Part shown: positions 18,877 to 28,650 of the stretch, piece by piece | Layout: every line of letters begins with the position of its first letter | Position numbering within the stretch: the stretch's first letter is position 1 | Source: Bacteroidales bacterium | Lineage (GTDB): Bacteria; Bacteroidota; Bacteroidia; Bacteroidales; VadinHA17 | NCBI GenBank assembly: GCA_016928075.1 | Contig: JAFGLJ010000062.1 | Span: 1 to 64,000 of the forward strand | Length of the DNA stretch: 64,000 bases | Direction: 5' to 3' | Program-made: the position numbers and the translations under genes | Notes under the pieces: model-generated | The model's database searches: none | Told to the model about the DNA's origin: nothing | The model's input: only the letters and a program-made list of their open reading frames with translations

Positions 18877-18884
18877 CAAAAGTA
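18877..18884 (-). promoter_or_regulatory. -7 box (TACTTTTG) for the porPKLMN operon
   Basis: Exact TAnnTTTG match on the minus strand, 142 bp before the porP start. The -33 element is not evident at 19-21 bp. It is the only match in the spacer between porP and the arginase-fold gene. Confidence 0.4.
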
Positions 18885-18922
18885 AGAATGTTGCGAATAA
18901 TGCATTTTTTTTGACAAATGTG

Positions 18923-20077
18923 TCAGTTTATACGTTTAATGGCCTTCATATATCGTCTTGGTATTTCATTTTCACCTGCCTGAAGGTAATCATTATATGA
19001 ACATGCAATGAAATGTTTTTCGCCTTTCTTGCTGGTATATTCTATCCACCAGCGGTTTGTAACGGTACTTTTAACGAATACAAGGTCTTCGTTACTGTCT
19101 TCAATGCTTACGTGATAATTAACAAAGCGGCCTGAGTTTTCTTTTTCCAGTACCGATGATTCATTTTGTTTCTGGGCGAATCCTTCAAGGAAGAACCATA
19201 TCATCTGTGCAGCCATTGAAGTGGTTTGCCTGCGGCTGTCGAGCAGGGGATTAACTTCGAAGAACCCTACAGCTTCAAGGGAATCAGACAGGCCTGCATA
19301 TCTTGAGAGCAGGCATATTTCTTCTCCGTAGAAACCATTGGGTGATGGTGCAAATGTTCCGGGTGCGTCAGCCTGCCTGACAGATGAAATATCGAAAGTA
19401 ATGAGACCTGAGTCACGGAATGACGGTTCTATTTCATGTATATCTTCCCTTGCTTCTCCAATTCTTACAAGGTCGTAATTCATTTTCCTGAATCGGTTCA
19501 TCACCTGGGGATCGTTGAGGTATGACTGGTAACCTACAATCATGACATTGTCCAGATTGTCATTTCCGATGATAATATCGGAGAGATAATTAAATGAGTC
19601 TTTTTCTTTACGCTCATTAACCCAGTCGATTCGCGAATCCACGGAAGCATAGTTGAATTTACCGGGGATCTTATTAACGATTGCCGGGATTAATGTGCTG
19701 CTGCCTCCTATTATTAAGGGGAAGGTATTGTTGTTAATGAGGTACTCAACTACGTCACTGAGTGCAGCCAGGCTGTCGTCGAAACTTACACCTTTCTTCA
19801 GGTTGCCCAGGTCGGTTATCTTCATCTTTACCGGCAGCCTTGACAGCTGGTACAGGTCGGATCTTATTTCATCCGGTGCAGCTGCACATCCCTTATTGGG
19901 CGAACGCCTGTCATCGGGAACACCCACTATTGCGAGTCGGAATGTAGCAAGATCGGTGATCCCCTTGTTCTCGGTATTGATAACAAGGTTATGTGAGAAG
20001 GAGGATGGTTCACCCAGGTGAGACCACATAGGTTTGTCTATACTCACGGGATCAAAATAGTCATTTAAATCAAGCAT
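18923..20077 (-). CDS. Arginase/formimidoylglutamase-fold protein with lost metal ligands
   Basis: 384 residues. The ureohydrolase framework is clear: VGVPDDRRSPNKGCAAAPDEIRSDLY (51-76), LIIGGSSTLIPAI (121-133), SVDSRID (145-151), FDISSVRQADAPG (228-240). The usual manganese-binding motifs are altered: GGDH reads GGSS (124-127), DAHxD reads DSRID (147-151), and the SxDxDxxDP motif keeps only Asp229 and Asp237-like residues. This Bacteroidota branch is often named formimidoylglutamase, but no histidine-degradation gene is nearby. Hydrolase activity is doubtful. It follows topA by 10 bp and is probably co-transcribed. Confidence 0.8.
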   Translation of the reverse strand: MLDLNDYFDPVSIDKPMWSHLGEPSSFSHNLVINTENKGITDLATFRLAIVGVPDDRRSPNKGCAAAPDEIRSDLYQLSRLPVKMKITDLGNLKKGVSFDDSLAALSDVVEYLINNNTFPLIIGGSSTLIPAIVNKIPGKFNYASVDSRIDWVNERKEKDSFNYLSDIIIGNDNLDNVMIVGYQSYLNDPQVMNRFRKMNYDLVRIGEAREDIHEIEPSFRDSGLITFDISSVRQADAPGTFAPSPNGFYGEEICLLSRYAGLSDSLEAVGFFEVNPLLDSRRQTTSMAAQMIWFFLEGFAQKQNESSVLEKENSGRFVNYHVSIEDSNEDLVFVKSTVTNRWWIEYTSKKGEKHFIACSYNDYLQAGENEIPRRYMKAIKRIN

Positions 20078-20087
20078 AACCAGGGTA

Positions 20088-22391
20088 TTATTTCTTCTTA
20101 CCTGAACCCGAATTCTTTTTTATGATTTTCATGCAATCTTCTTCCGATAATGATTCAGGGTCAGTGCCTTTAGGTATTTTGTAATTTTGCTTTTTATACG
20201 ATATGTACGGACCATAGCGGCCATTCAGCACAACTATATCACCGAAGCGCTTTATCTCTTTCTTCTTATCCGTATCTTTTTTCTCTTCTATCAGTTCAAT
20301 GGCGCGTTCGCCGGTTATATCATAAGGGTCGTCTTTTCCTTTCTTCAGTGAATAGAATTTATTCTTATGCTTCACATAAGGTCCGAAGCGGCCAATGCCA
20401 ACCAGCATTTCCTCACCCTCGTATTCACCCACTTTGCGGGGCAATTTGAACAATTCAAGTGCTTCTTCCAGCTCTATTGTTTCTATCAGCTGTCCTTTTC
20501 GAAGGCTGGCAAACCGGGGCTTTTTATCTTCTGAGGAATCGCCTATCTGTATTACCGGTCCATAGCGGCCCATTTTTGCATATACGGGCTCTCCGGTATC
20601 GGGATCGTTACCGAGTTCCCTGACCCCCGTTTTGCGGTCGGCTTCCTTCAATGTTGAACTCACTTTATCATGGAAAGGTACGTAGAATTCCTCAAGCATT
20701 TTGTTCCAATCTTTCTCACCTTCGGCAATTTTGTCGAACTGCACTTCTATATTGGCGGTGAAGTTATAGTCGAAAATATTACTGAAATGTTCGACAAGGA
20801 AATCATTTACGATAATACCAATATCTTTCGGGAAAAGCTTGGCTTTTTCAAAACCTGTTTTTTCAGTTTTCACCGTTGCCTTGATACTGCCCCCTGAAAG
20901 AATAATGACATTAATATGTCTTGACTCTCCCGGCCTGTCTTCACGCGCTACATAACCCCTGTTCTGTATTGTTGAGATTACGGGAGCATAGGTTGAAGGA
21001 CGTCCTATACCCAGCTCTTCCATTTTTTTAACCAGGCTGGCTTCGGTATACCTGGGAGCCGGTGAGGTATATTTTTCCTGTGCGGTGATCTTTTCGTATT
21101 CGAGGGGCATGCCTTTCTTCACAGGTGGTATTACTGCGTCGGATCCATTCTCTCCGTTTATATCGCTTGATTCACGGTATACTTTCAGGAATCCATCGAA
21201 CTTCACTACCTCAGCCTGTGCGAGAAACGGGGTATCGGAATTTGACATTCCGATGGTAATGCTCGTTTTTTCAATTATTGCATCACTCATCTGCGAAGCG
21301 GCAGTTCTTTTCCAGATAAGGTCATACAGTTTTTTTTCCTGCTGATTACCCTGTATACTTTTCTTCGCCATATACGCAGGTCTTATTGCTTCGTGTGCTT
21401 CCTGAGCTCCTTTGGATCTCGTTTTGAACTGCCTCGGTCTTGAATATTTATCACCATATTCCTCTTTTATTATCTTGGCGGCTGTATTGATAGCCAGATG
21501 GGAAAGATTTGTTGAGTCGGTTCTCATATATGTAATCATACCTCCTTCATACAGACGTTGGGCAACCGACATAGTCTGTGCAACTGAAAATCCGAGTTTC
21601 CTGTATGCTTCCTGCTGCAGTGTTGAGGTTGTAAATGGCGGAGCGGGTGACCTGGTTCCGGGCTTGATGTTTATATCTGCTATCTTGAAAGAAGCATCGG
21701 CACACAGTTCCAGAAATGCTTTTGCATCCTCTTCGTGGCTGAATTTCTTCGATGCCTCAGCATTTATCCTGGCCCCTTTTTCTTTGTCAGTATCAATTAT
21801 GAATTCACCGTTAACCCTGAACGAGGATACAGGTTTGAAAGAGATAATCTCACGTTCTCTTTCAACTATCAGTCTCAATGCCACTGACTGCACTCTTCCT
21901 GCTGAAAGGGCCAGCGGGACTTTTTTCCATAAAATGGGTGATATCTCAAAGCCAACGAGCCTGTCGAGCACACGCCTTGCCTGCTGGGCATCGACAAGTG
22001 AGTGATTTATACCGCGGGGTGAGCTGACAGCCTTCTCAATGGCATCTTTCGTTATCTCGTGAAAAACTATTCTTTTTGTTTTTTCAGGAGGAAGGTTAAG
22101 AACCTGTACAAGGTGCCAGGCTATGGCTTCCCCTTCACGGTCTTCATCAGAAGCCAGCCATACACGTGAGGCCGTAGCGGCATGTTTCTTCAGTTCATTA
22201 ACAACTTTCTTCTTATCATCAGGGATAATATATTCAGGCTTGAAACCGTTTTCTATATCAATACCTATGTTTTTCTTTGAAAGATCACGGATATGACCAA
22301 AACTGGACACCACCTTAAAATCTTTACCAAGAAATTTTTCAATTGTTTTTGCTTTTGCAGGCGACTCTACAATTACGAGGTTCACACTCAT
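20088..22391 (-). CDS. topA: DNA topoisomerase I (type IA)
   Basis: 767 residues from ATG 22391, which gives MSVNLVIVESPAKAKTIEKF; an in-frame ATG at 22415 would add eight unlikely residues. Toprim (LVIVESPAK; ASDEDREGEAIAWHL), the catalytic MITYMRTDSTNLS (Tyr288 from this start) and the SAGRVQSVALRL gate are all intact. The C-terminus lacks zinc-finger cysteines and instead has four glycine-rich repeats (GRYGPVIQIG, GRFGPYVKHK, GRYGPYISYK), the usual Bacteroidota arrangement. It relaxes negative supercoils. Confidence 0.95.
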   Translation of the reverse strand: MSVNLVIVESPAKAKTIEKFLGKDFKVVSSFGHIRDLSKKNIGIDIENGFKPEYIIPDDKKKVVNELKKHAATASRVWLASDEDREGEAIAWHLVQVLNLPPEKTKRIVFHEITKDAIEKAVSSPRGINHSLVDAQQARRVLDRLVGFEISPILWKKVPLALSAGRVQSVALRLIVEREREIISFKPVSSFRVNGEFIIDTDKEKGARINAEASKKFSHEEDAKAFLELCADASFKIADINIKPGTRSPAPPFTTSTLQQEAYRKLGFSVAQTMSVAQRLYEGGMITYMRTDSTNLSHLAINTAAKIIKEEYGDKYSRPRQFKTRSKGAQEAHEAIRPAYMAKKSIQGNQQEKKLYDLIWKRTAASQMSDAIIEKTSITIGMSNSDTPFLAQAEVVKFDGFLKVYRESSDINGENGSDAVIPPVKKGMPLEYEKITAQEKYTSPAPRYTEASLVKKMEELGIGRPSTYAPVISTIQNRGYVAREDRPGESRHINVIILSGGSIKATVKTEKTGFEKAKLFPKDIGIIVNDFLVEHFSNIFDYNFTANIEVQFDKIAEGEKDWNKMLEEFYVPFHDKVSSTLKEADRKTGVRELGNDPDTGEPVYAKMGRYGPVIQIGDSSEDKKPRFASLRKGQLIETIELEEALELFKLPRKVGEYEGEEMLVGIGRFGPYVKHKNKFYSLKKGKDDPYDITGERAIELIEEKKDTDKKKEIKRFGDIVVLNGRYGPYISYKKQNYKIPKGTDPESLSEEDCMKIIKKNSGSGKKK

Positions 22392-22489
22392 GTCCATCTG
22401 AATTACTTTCCACAATTAGCTCGACAAAGTAAAGCATTTATGTCGCATAGTTCAAAATTAATGCACATAATTCTTTAATTAATATTTAG

Positions 22490-22497
22490 TATTTTTG
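22490..22497 (+). promoter_or_regulatory. -7 box (TATTTTTG) for the PBP1A gene
   Basis: TAnnTTTG match 20 bp before ATG 22517 in the divergent spacer shared with topA. Confidence 0.5.
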
Positions 22498-22516
22498 GCG
22501 CAAAGACCTCATAAAA

Positions 22517-24868
22517 ATGGCAAACAAAGAAGACAATTACAGGAAATATAAAATCTGGTTCTGGGCAATATTTGCCACGCCTTTTTTATTGATAATATTA
22601 ATTTTTATTCTTATCTCATTTGACCTTTTCGGGCCCATGCCCTCATTCGAAGAGCTGGAAAACCCGGAGAACAACCTGGCAGCAGAGGTCTACTCTGCTG
22701 ACGGGGTAATGATGGGGAAATTTTTCCTGCAGAACAGGACCTGGGTTGACTATGATGAGATTTCACCATATGTGGTTGCCGCCCTGATAGCCACCGAGGA
22801 TATACGTTTCCACCGTCATTCAGGTATTGATATAAGAAGTTTGATCAGGGTAGTGATAAAAACATTACTTCTGGGAAAGGAAACAGGAGGGGGATCTACG
22901 ATAACACAGCAACTGGCCAAGAATCTCTACAGCACACGCGAAATGATGGAGGATGGCACTGTAAAAAGCCATTCAATAGGGCTCGGTCTTGCCAAATTCA
23001 AAGAATGGGCCACGGCAGTGCGCCTGGAGAGAAACTATACCAAGGAGGAGATCATAGCCATGTACCTGAACCAGTATGATTTCCTGTATAATGCCGTTGG
23101 CATAAGTTCTGCTTCCTCGGTGTATTTTAATACTACACCTGACTCACTTAATATTGAGCAGGCTGCCATAATTGTGGGGATGCTGAAAAACCCGATAAGG
23201 TACAATCCCAAGAGGAACCCGGAGAGTATGATAATACGGCGCAATATTGTGCTTTCGCAGATGGGCAAGTATGGTTACCTCGACAAGGAAGTGGCTGATT
23301 CACTCCAGCAGCTTCCCATTGAGATTGATTTCAGGGAAGAAGGTCATGATACCGGCCTGGGCACTTATTTGAGGGAATATATAAGGACGACCATGATTGC
23401 GTTTGAGCCCACCCGTGATATGTTTTTCTCGGATAACCAGTACCTTGACGCACTGGAACAATGGAATAATAATCCATTATACGGGTGGTGCAGAAAGAAT
23501 AAAAAACCTGACGGCTCAAATTATAACCTTTACAGTGATGGGTTAAAGATATTCACCACCATTGATTCGAAGATGCAGCAATATGCTGAGGAAGCTGTGG
23601 CTGAACACCTGTCACGGAATCTGCAACCTGAATTCAACGATTTGCTTAAACATTTCAGGCGCCCTCCTTTCAGTAATGATCTGTCTTCAGCGCAGGTTAA
23701 TGATTTGATGGAGAGTTCAATAAGGCGAACCGACAGATACCGGAACATGTCAGGCCAGGTTTCTGAAGACTCCATCAGGAAAGCGTTCAATACGCCGGTA
23801 CCCATGCAGGTTTTCAGCTGGAAAGGGGATATAGACACAGTGATGACTCCCTATGATTCGGTATTGTATTACAAGCGTTTCGTAAGATCGTCATTTATGG
23901 CCATGGACCCTCACTCAGGCTTTGTGAAGGCATACGTGGGGGGACCTGATTTCAGGTATTTTAAGTATGATGCCGTGAGCCAGCAAAGAAAACAGGTAGG
24001 GTCAACAATAAAACCTTTCCTGTACACCCTGGCCATGCAGGAAGGTTTTTCACCGTGCTACGAGGTGGAGAACATACCAAGGGATTTCGAGGATAATGAT
24101 ACCATATGGTCACCCAGGAGCAGCGGGCCTCGGGAATATCACGGTAAAATGGTAACACTGAAATGGGGGCTTGCTAATTCGGAAAACTACATATCGGCCT
24201 GGCTGATGAAGCAGTTCACTCCCCAGGCAGTGGTTGACCTGATGGCCAGGATGGGAATTAACAGGAGGTATATCGATCCCGTTAATTCGATATTCCTGGG
24301 AACTTCTGTTCTGACATTAAATGAAATGGTGGGTGCATTCGGGACCTATGCCAATAAAGGGGTTTTTACCGAACCTATTGTGGTGGGCAGGATAGAGGAT
24401 AAGAACGGTAATATTATTTCACGATTCACACCCCGTATAGACGAGGTAATGAGTGAGGAACAGGCTTACCTGATGCTAAGCCTGTTGCGTGCCGTAATTG
24501 ATCAGGGCACGGGTATCAGGCTAAGATTCAGGTACGAGCTGGGTAGCCAGCTAGGAGGGAAAACAGGTACGACACAGAATCATGCCAATGGCTGGTTCCT
24601 GGGAATCACTCCAAACCTTGTGGGAGGAGTGTGGAGCGGCTGGGAAGACCAGGCCATTCATTTTGAAGACATGGTCCGCGGGCAGGGTGCAAATATGGCA
24701 CTGCCTGTTTTCGGCATCTTTTTGCAGAAAATGTATGCTGACGAAGAACTGGGAATAATGGAAGCAGATGTGTTTGACGAACCGCCGGGTTTTGACATAG
24801 AGCTTGACTGCGACAAGCTGAAGAGGCAGAGGGCAACAAGGGACATATATGACCTTGAAGAATTTTAG
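22517..24868 (+). CDS. mrcA: Bifunctional penicillin-binding protein 1A
   Basis: 783 residues. A signal-anchor helix spans about 14-35. The GT51 transglycosylase has ATEDIRFHRH (catalytic Glu94) and GGGSTITQQLAKNLY (124-138). The transpeptidase has SxxK at Ser496-Lys499 (GSTIKPF), SxN at Ser555-Asn557 and KTG at 682-684. It polymerises and cross-links peptidoglycan from the inner membrane. Length and order are normal for Bacteroidota PBP1A. It stands alone and converges on radA with a 2-bp spacer. The symbol is used for the family; orthologue naming varies (mrcA/ponA). Confidence 0.93.
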   Translation: MANKEDNYRKYKIWFWAIFATPFLLIILIFILISFDLFGPMPSFEELENPENNLAAEVYSADGVMMGKFFLQNRTWVDYDEISPYVVAALIATEDIRFHRHSGIDIRSLIRVVIKTLLLGKETGGGSTITQQLAKNLYSTREMMEDGTVKSHSIGLGLAKFKEWATAVRLERNYTKEEIIAMYLNQYDFLYNAVGISSASSVYFNTTPDSLNIEQAAIIVGMLKNPIRYNPKRNPESMIIRRNIVLSQMGKYGYLDKEVADSLQQLPIEIDFREEGHDTGLGTYLREYIRTTMIAFEPTRDMFFSDNQYLDALEQWNNNPLYGWCRKNKKPDGSNYNLYSDGLKIFTTIDSKMQQYAEEAVAEHLSRNLQPEFNDLLKHFRRPPFSNDLSSAQVNDLMESSIRRTDRYRNMSGQVSEDSIRKAFNTPVPMQVFSWKGDIDTVMTPYDSVLYYKRFVRSSFMAMDPHSGFVKAYVGGPDFRYFKYDAVSQQRKQVGSTIKPFLYTLAMQEGFSPCYEVENIPRDFEDNDTIWSPRSSGPREYHGKMVTLKWGLANSENYISAWLMKQFTPQAVVDLMARMGINRRYIDPVNSIFLGTSVLTLNEMVGAFGTYANKGVFTEPIVVGRIEDKNGNIISRFTPRIDEVMSEEQAYLMLSLLRAVIDQGTGIRLRFRYELGSQLGGKTGTTQNHANGWFLGITPNLVGGVWSGWEDQAIHFEDMVRGQGANMALPVFGIFLQKMYADEELGIMEADVFDEPPGFDIELDCDKLKRQRATRDIYDLEEF

Positions 24869-24870
24869 TT

Positions 24871-26226
24871 TCAGGTAAAAAGGTCCTTCACAAGCTCTTC
24901 CACCTTACCCACACCCACAATATTAATATTGGATCTTTCTCTAACGGATGTGCGAGCGTATTTTGAAATATATATTTTGCTTAAACCCAGCCTGGAGGCT
25001 TCTTTTATTCTCTGATCTATATGACTCACCGGTCTTATCTCACCCGAAAGGCCCGTTTCGCCCGCAAAGCACACATTACGGTCGACAGGTATATCAAGGT
25101 TTGAAGAGAGCACTGCACTTATAACTGCCATATCAATTGCCGGGTCACTTACCCTGAGGCCTCCGGCAATATTCATAAATACGTCTTTTACTGCCAGCCT
25201 GAAGCCCGCTCTTTTCTCGAGAACTGCCAGCAGCATATTGAGCCTGCGGGTGTCAAAGCCCGTGGAACTTCTCTGGGGAGTACCGTACACGGCACTGCTC
25301 ACAAGGGCCTGGGTTTCGATCATAAAGGGTCGTATGCCGTCGATGGTGGCAGCTATGGCTATGCCGCTGAGCAATTCTTCGTGCTGGCTGATGAACATTT
25401 CAGAAGGGTTGGAAACTTCGCGCAGTCCCTTTGTGAGCATCTCGAAAATACCAATCTCGGTTGTGGCTCCGAACCGGTTCTTCACAGCCCTGAGTATACG
25501 GTAGATATAATTACTGTCGCCCTCAAACTGCAAAACAACATCAACAATATGTTCAAGTATTTTAGGCCCTGCAAGGCTACCGTCTTTTGTGATATGCCCG
25601 ATAAGGATTACCGGTGTGCCCGTTTGCTTGGCATACTTAAGAAGTAACGCGGCACATTCCCTTACCTGGCTTATGGTGCCTGCTGATGAGTCAATACTGG
25701 CAGTATTGATGGTTTGTATACTGTCAATTATTATTATCTCCGGTTTGATATTTTCGGCACTGCTGATTATCGTTTCAAGCGATGTTTCGGAATATACGTA
25801 ACAGGATTCATTATTGTATTCCAGTCGCCCGGCCCTCAGCTTGATCTGTTCGCCACTTTCTTCACCCGACACGTAAAGTATCTTTTTGTTGTCGAGCCTC
25901 ATGGCCAGTTGAAGGGCAAGGGTTGATTTTCCCACACCGGGCTCTCCTCCAAGGAGCAAGAGGGAGCCGGGCACTATACCTCCTCCGAGGATGCGATCAA
26001 TCTCTTTCATGCCCGACCTGATGCGGTTTTTCTCCAGGGCTGTAATATCATTCAGCAGCTGAGGTCGTTGCTGTACCTGGCTGAAGGATACAGTCTGTGT
26101 TTTTTTTGCAGGTATTATTTCTTCAACATAGGTGTTCCATTCACCGCATGATGGACACCGGCCTACCCACTTGGGCGATTCAGCCCCGCAATTACTGCAT
26201 ACATATACTGTTTTGCTCTTCGCCAT
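24871..26226 (-). CDS. radA: DNA repair protein RadA
   Basis: 451 residues. An N-terminal C4 zinc finger (Cys10, Cys13, Cys24, Cys27) precedes the RecA-like ATPase with Walker A GGEPGVGKST, the RadA-specific KNRFG (in AVKNRFGATTEIGIFEM), and a C-terminal Lon-like domain. RadA promotes branch migration in recombinational repair. The start ATG shares its A with the TGA of the upstream membrane-protein gene, so it is the last gene of a panC-panD-YbhN-like-radA unit. Confidence 0.95.
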   Translation of the reverse strand: MAKSKTVYVCSNCGAESPKWVGRCPSCGEWNTYVEEIIPAKKTQTVSFSQVQQRPQLLNDITALEKNRIRSGMKEIDRILGGGIVPGSLLLLGGEPGVGKSTLALQLAMRLDNKKILYVSGEESGEQIKLRAGRLEYNNESCYVYSETSLETIISSAENIKPEIIIIDSIQTINTASIDSSAGTISQVRECAALLLKYAKQTGTPVILIGHITKDGSLAGPKILEHIVDVVLQFEGDSNYIYRILRAVKNRFGATTEIGIFEMLTKGLREVSNPSEMFISQHEELLSGIAIAATIDGIRPFMIETQALVSSAVYGTPQRSSTGFDTRRLNMLLAVLEKRAGFRLAVKDVFMNIAGGLRVSDPAIDMAVISAVLSSNLDIPVDRNVCFAGETGLSGEIRPVSHIDQRIKEASRLGLSKIYISKYARTSVRERSNINIVGVGKVEELVKDLFT

Positions 26227-27254
26227 CAGTTTTCCTCTTCAGCCTTTTTGTGCCTTAATCGTGACTTTCCCAGAATGAGAAAAAAAGAAATTGTACCCAA
26301 GATAGCAATTAATATTAATTGTGATTCATGAGACAGGGTAGCATAGGCCAGACCGTCTTTCAGATCTGTTCCGTAAACAACATTCAGCCCTCGTGATACT
26401 ATCCAGTGAAAAGCACCTATTCCTCCCTGAACGGGGGCGGCCATTCCCAGGCTCCCAATTACGAGTATAAATACGGCATCACCAAAATTCAGGTGCGAAG
26501 TAGAAGGTATGGCATAGAATATTACCCACGTCATGATAATATAGAACGACCATATTACGATTGTGTGAATAATAAACTCCAGTTTGTCTTTCATCCTGAC
26601 AAAGGACTTTAAACCGCTGAATATGCCTTTCAGTATATCCCCGATCTTTGCAAACAGTTTTAACTTCATCAGTCTTTCCCGGTAAATGGTAAGCACTAAT
26701 ATTATGGCAATGATAAATAAAACTGCAATCACAATGGTCGTTACAGGGGAAGCAAAAACGGAAGATATCCGGGCACCTATTGGCTCCAGGACATTTTCAT
26801 TAAGGAAGGAATCCATAACATTCCCACTGGCGAGTATCATGATGAATAAGAGGATGAACATGCTCACAAGGTCGAATGCCCTTTCAGCTATAACGGTACC
26901 CAGGAGCCTGTCGACAGGTATTTTTTCCTTACGTCCCAGTGCCACACACCGTGTCAGTTCACCGAGCCTGGGAGCTGCCAGGTTGAAAAGGTAACCGGTC
27001 ATCAGGGCATGGTATGTAGAGATAAGGCCGGGATTATAGCCCAGTGGTTTTATCAGTAACACCCATCGCCTGGCCCTGCTTATAAAAGCCAGTACGGATG
27101 CTGTAAAAGAGATCAGGACCCAGGAATATTTTGCATTTTTCAGTTCCTTGAAAACATCGGACAGATCAATATCCCTGAAAGCTATTATCAAGAGAATTAC
27201 ACTGAGGCCTATGAAGATGCCCAGTTTAATTATCCGGATAATTCTATCTTTCAA
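26226..27254 (-). CDS. YbhN/LPG-synthase-TM family membrane protein
   Basis: 342 residues with about eight hydrophobic helices. LNLAAPRLGELTRCVALGRKE near 92-113 and the YxxxPxPGGIG-like SLGMAAPVQGGIGAFHW near 268-285 match the lysylphosphatidylglycerol synthase transmembrane domain family (UPF0104/YbhN). The cytosolic aminoacyl-transferase domain of true MprF is absent. Such proteins are flippase-like or of unknown function. It starts 2 bp after panD and overlaps radA by one base. Confidence 0.82.
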   Translation of the reverse strand: MKDRIIRIIKLGIFIGLSVILLIIAFRDIDLSDVFKELKNAKYSWVLISFTASVLAFISRARRWVLLIKPLGYNPGLISTYHALMTGYLFNLAAPRLGELTRCVALGRKEKIPVDRLLGTVIAERAFDLVSMFILLFIMILASGNVMDSFLNENVLEPIGARISSVFASPVTTIVIAVLFIIAIILVLTIYRERLMKLKLFAKIGDILKGIFSGLKSFVRMKDKLEFIIHTIVIWSFYIIMTWVIFYAIPSTSHLNFGDAVFILVIGSLGMAAPVQGGIGAFHWIVSRGLNVVYGTDLKDGLAYATLSHESQLILIAILGTISFFLILGKSRLRHKKAEEEN

Positions 27255-27256
27255 GA

Positions 27257-27607
27257 TCAGACCAGTTTGTTTGTATAGGTATCGGGAAAAATGAGCCTTG
27301 GCTTGAATTTTTTAGCTTCATCGTATTCTATTGAAGCATAAGATATGATTATTATCACATCTCCAACTGCTGCTTTTCTTGCAGCAGGTCCGTTGAGACA
27401 GATTGCTCCTGACCCACGTTCTCCTTTAATAACGTATGTTTCGAGCCGCTCACCGTTATTGATATTGACAATCTGTACTTTTTCGTTTTCCAGGATATCC
27501 GCAGCCTCCATCAGATCCTCATCGATGGTAATGCTTCCTACGTACTGAAGATTTGCTTCAGTAATACTCACCTTGTGAATTTTGGATTTCACTACTTCTA
27601 TAAACAT
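27257..27607 (-). CDS. panD: Aspartate 1-decarboxylase
   Basis: 116 residues, the normal proenzyme size. The self-cleavage site YVGSIT puts Gly24-Ser25 at the processing point; Ser25 becomes the pyruvoyl cofactor. The [17 protein letters not shown] segment and [12 protein letters not shown] follow as in the family. It makes beta-alanine for pantothenate and lies 33 bp after panC, which uses the product. Confidence 0.95.
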   Translation of the reverse strand: MFIEVVKSKIHKVSITEANLQYVGSITIDEDLMEAADILENEKVQIVNINNGERLETYVIKGERGSGAICLNGPAARKAAVGDVIIIISYASIEYDEAKKFKPRLIFPDTYTNKLV

Positions 27608-27640
27608 GACTGCATTAAATTAATTACAGGACAAAGTTAA

Positions 27641-28510
27641 TCAACCTTTTGGAAACAGGAAAGAAAACTGAATATTATCAATCAGCCTTACTTCACCTGC
27701 ATGAACTGCAATGCATCCAGTATAACTGATGCCCTGTTTAATATCCTTAACAGAAGAAAGTTCCTTTAGTTCATTATCATCGACAATTTCGAAATACTCA
27801 ACATTAAACCGGTCGTACGAATTTATCTCTTCCCTAACTTTTTTTTTCAGCTCTTTGATTCCGAAAGGCACAGTCTGCTGGTGATACTTCTTCAGTGTAT
27901 GATAAATAATACCCGCTTTTTGACGCATCGATGGTGACAGCCTGGCATTTCTTGAACTCATAGCCAGTCCATTCGCTTCCCTTACAATGGGGCATCCAAT
28001 AATTTCTGTTTTGATACCTGTTTGCCTGACCAGTGTTCTTATGACTGCCAGTTGCTGGAAGTCCTTGCGGCCGAAATAAGCCCTGCAGGGTTGACATAAA
28101 TCAAGGAGAATTTTTACTATGCGCACAACACCCATAAAATGACCGGGCCGGTGTTTACCCTCCATTATTTTATCCAGGTGACCGAGGTCGATTGAAGGGA
28201 TATTTTCATCACTGTAAATATCGTCAGCTTCAGGTGTGAATACAATATCATCCGGTCCCAGTATGTCAGAAAGCATTGCAAGGTCGGATTTCATTGTGCG
28301 CGGATATTTCAAAAGATCATTGGCATCATTGAACTGGGTGGGGTTGACAAATATGCTGACCACTGTAACCTCATTTTCCTTTACCGATCTTTCAACCAGA
28401 GATGTATGGCCCGCATGAAGGGCACCCATTGTCGGCACCATACCAATGGTTTTTCCACGGTGTTTGTCAATTTCGCTTTTAAAGCCGGCTGTGGATTGTA
28501 TTTGTTTCAT
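27641..28510 (-). CDS. panC: Pantothenate synthetase
   Basis: 289 residues from ATG 28510 (MKQIQSTAGFK); an in-frame ATG ten codons upstream lies inside the putative promoter area and is less likely. Motifs: GMVPTMGALHAGHTSL (ATP-binding HxGH), FVNPTQFN, GRKDFQQLAVIRTLV and AMSSRNARLS (KMSKS-like). It joins pantoate and beta-alanine. First gene of panC-panD-YbhN-like-radA. The divergent neighbour is the short GT5 gene, a frequent Bacteroidota arrangement. Confidence 0.95.
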   Translation of the reverse strand: MKQIQSTAGFKSEIDKHRGKTIGMVPTMGALHAGHTSLVERSVKENEVTVVSIFVNPTQFNDANDLLKYPRTMKSDLAMLSDILGPDDIVFTPEADDIYSDENIPSIDLGHLDKIMEGKHRPGHFMGVVRIVKILLDLCQPCRAYFGRKDFQQLAVIRTLVRQTGIKTEIIGCPIVREANGLAMSSRNARLSPSMRQKAGIIYHTLKKYHQQTVPFGIKELKKKVREEINSYDRFNVEYFEIVDDNELKELSSVKDIKQGISYTGCIAVHAGEVRLIDNIQFSFLFPKG

Positions 28511-28537
28511 TCCCGGATGATAACTTAATAGGACTGG

Positions 28538-28545
28538 CAAATTTA
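28538..28545 (-). promoter_or_regulatory. -7 box (TAAATTTG) for panC
   Basis: Minus-strand TAnnTTTG match 28 bp before the panC ATG at 28510. It supports that start, because the longer frame would begin within this box. No -33 element is evident. Confidence 0.45.
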
Positions 28546-28621
28546 GTCAAAATTGCTAATAATGATAATCTTAATATGTTGTTAAGCTCGTTCATCAAGT
28601 CAGTTATTGGAATATTTTTGT

Positions 28622-28629
28622 TATCTTTG
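28622..28629 (+). promoter_or_regulatory. -7 box (TATCTTTG) for the GT5 gene
   Basis: Plus-strand TAnnTTTG match 22 bp before ATG 28651. It supports this start over the in-frame ATG at 28576, which lies upstream of the box. Confidence 0.5.
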
Positions 28630-28650
28630 CATTCTGTTAGCATAGGCCAA

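Noticed and set aside
18736..18922. Possible small RNA or riboswitch upstream of porP
   Set aside because: The spacer is AT-rich and no conserved fold or hairpin-plus-U-run was found; only a -7 box is supportable.
28576..28650. 25-codon N-terminal extension of the GT5 protein
   Set aside because: The -7 box at 28622-28629 lies downstream of that ATG, and the conserved family sequence begins at ATG 28651.
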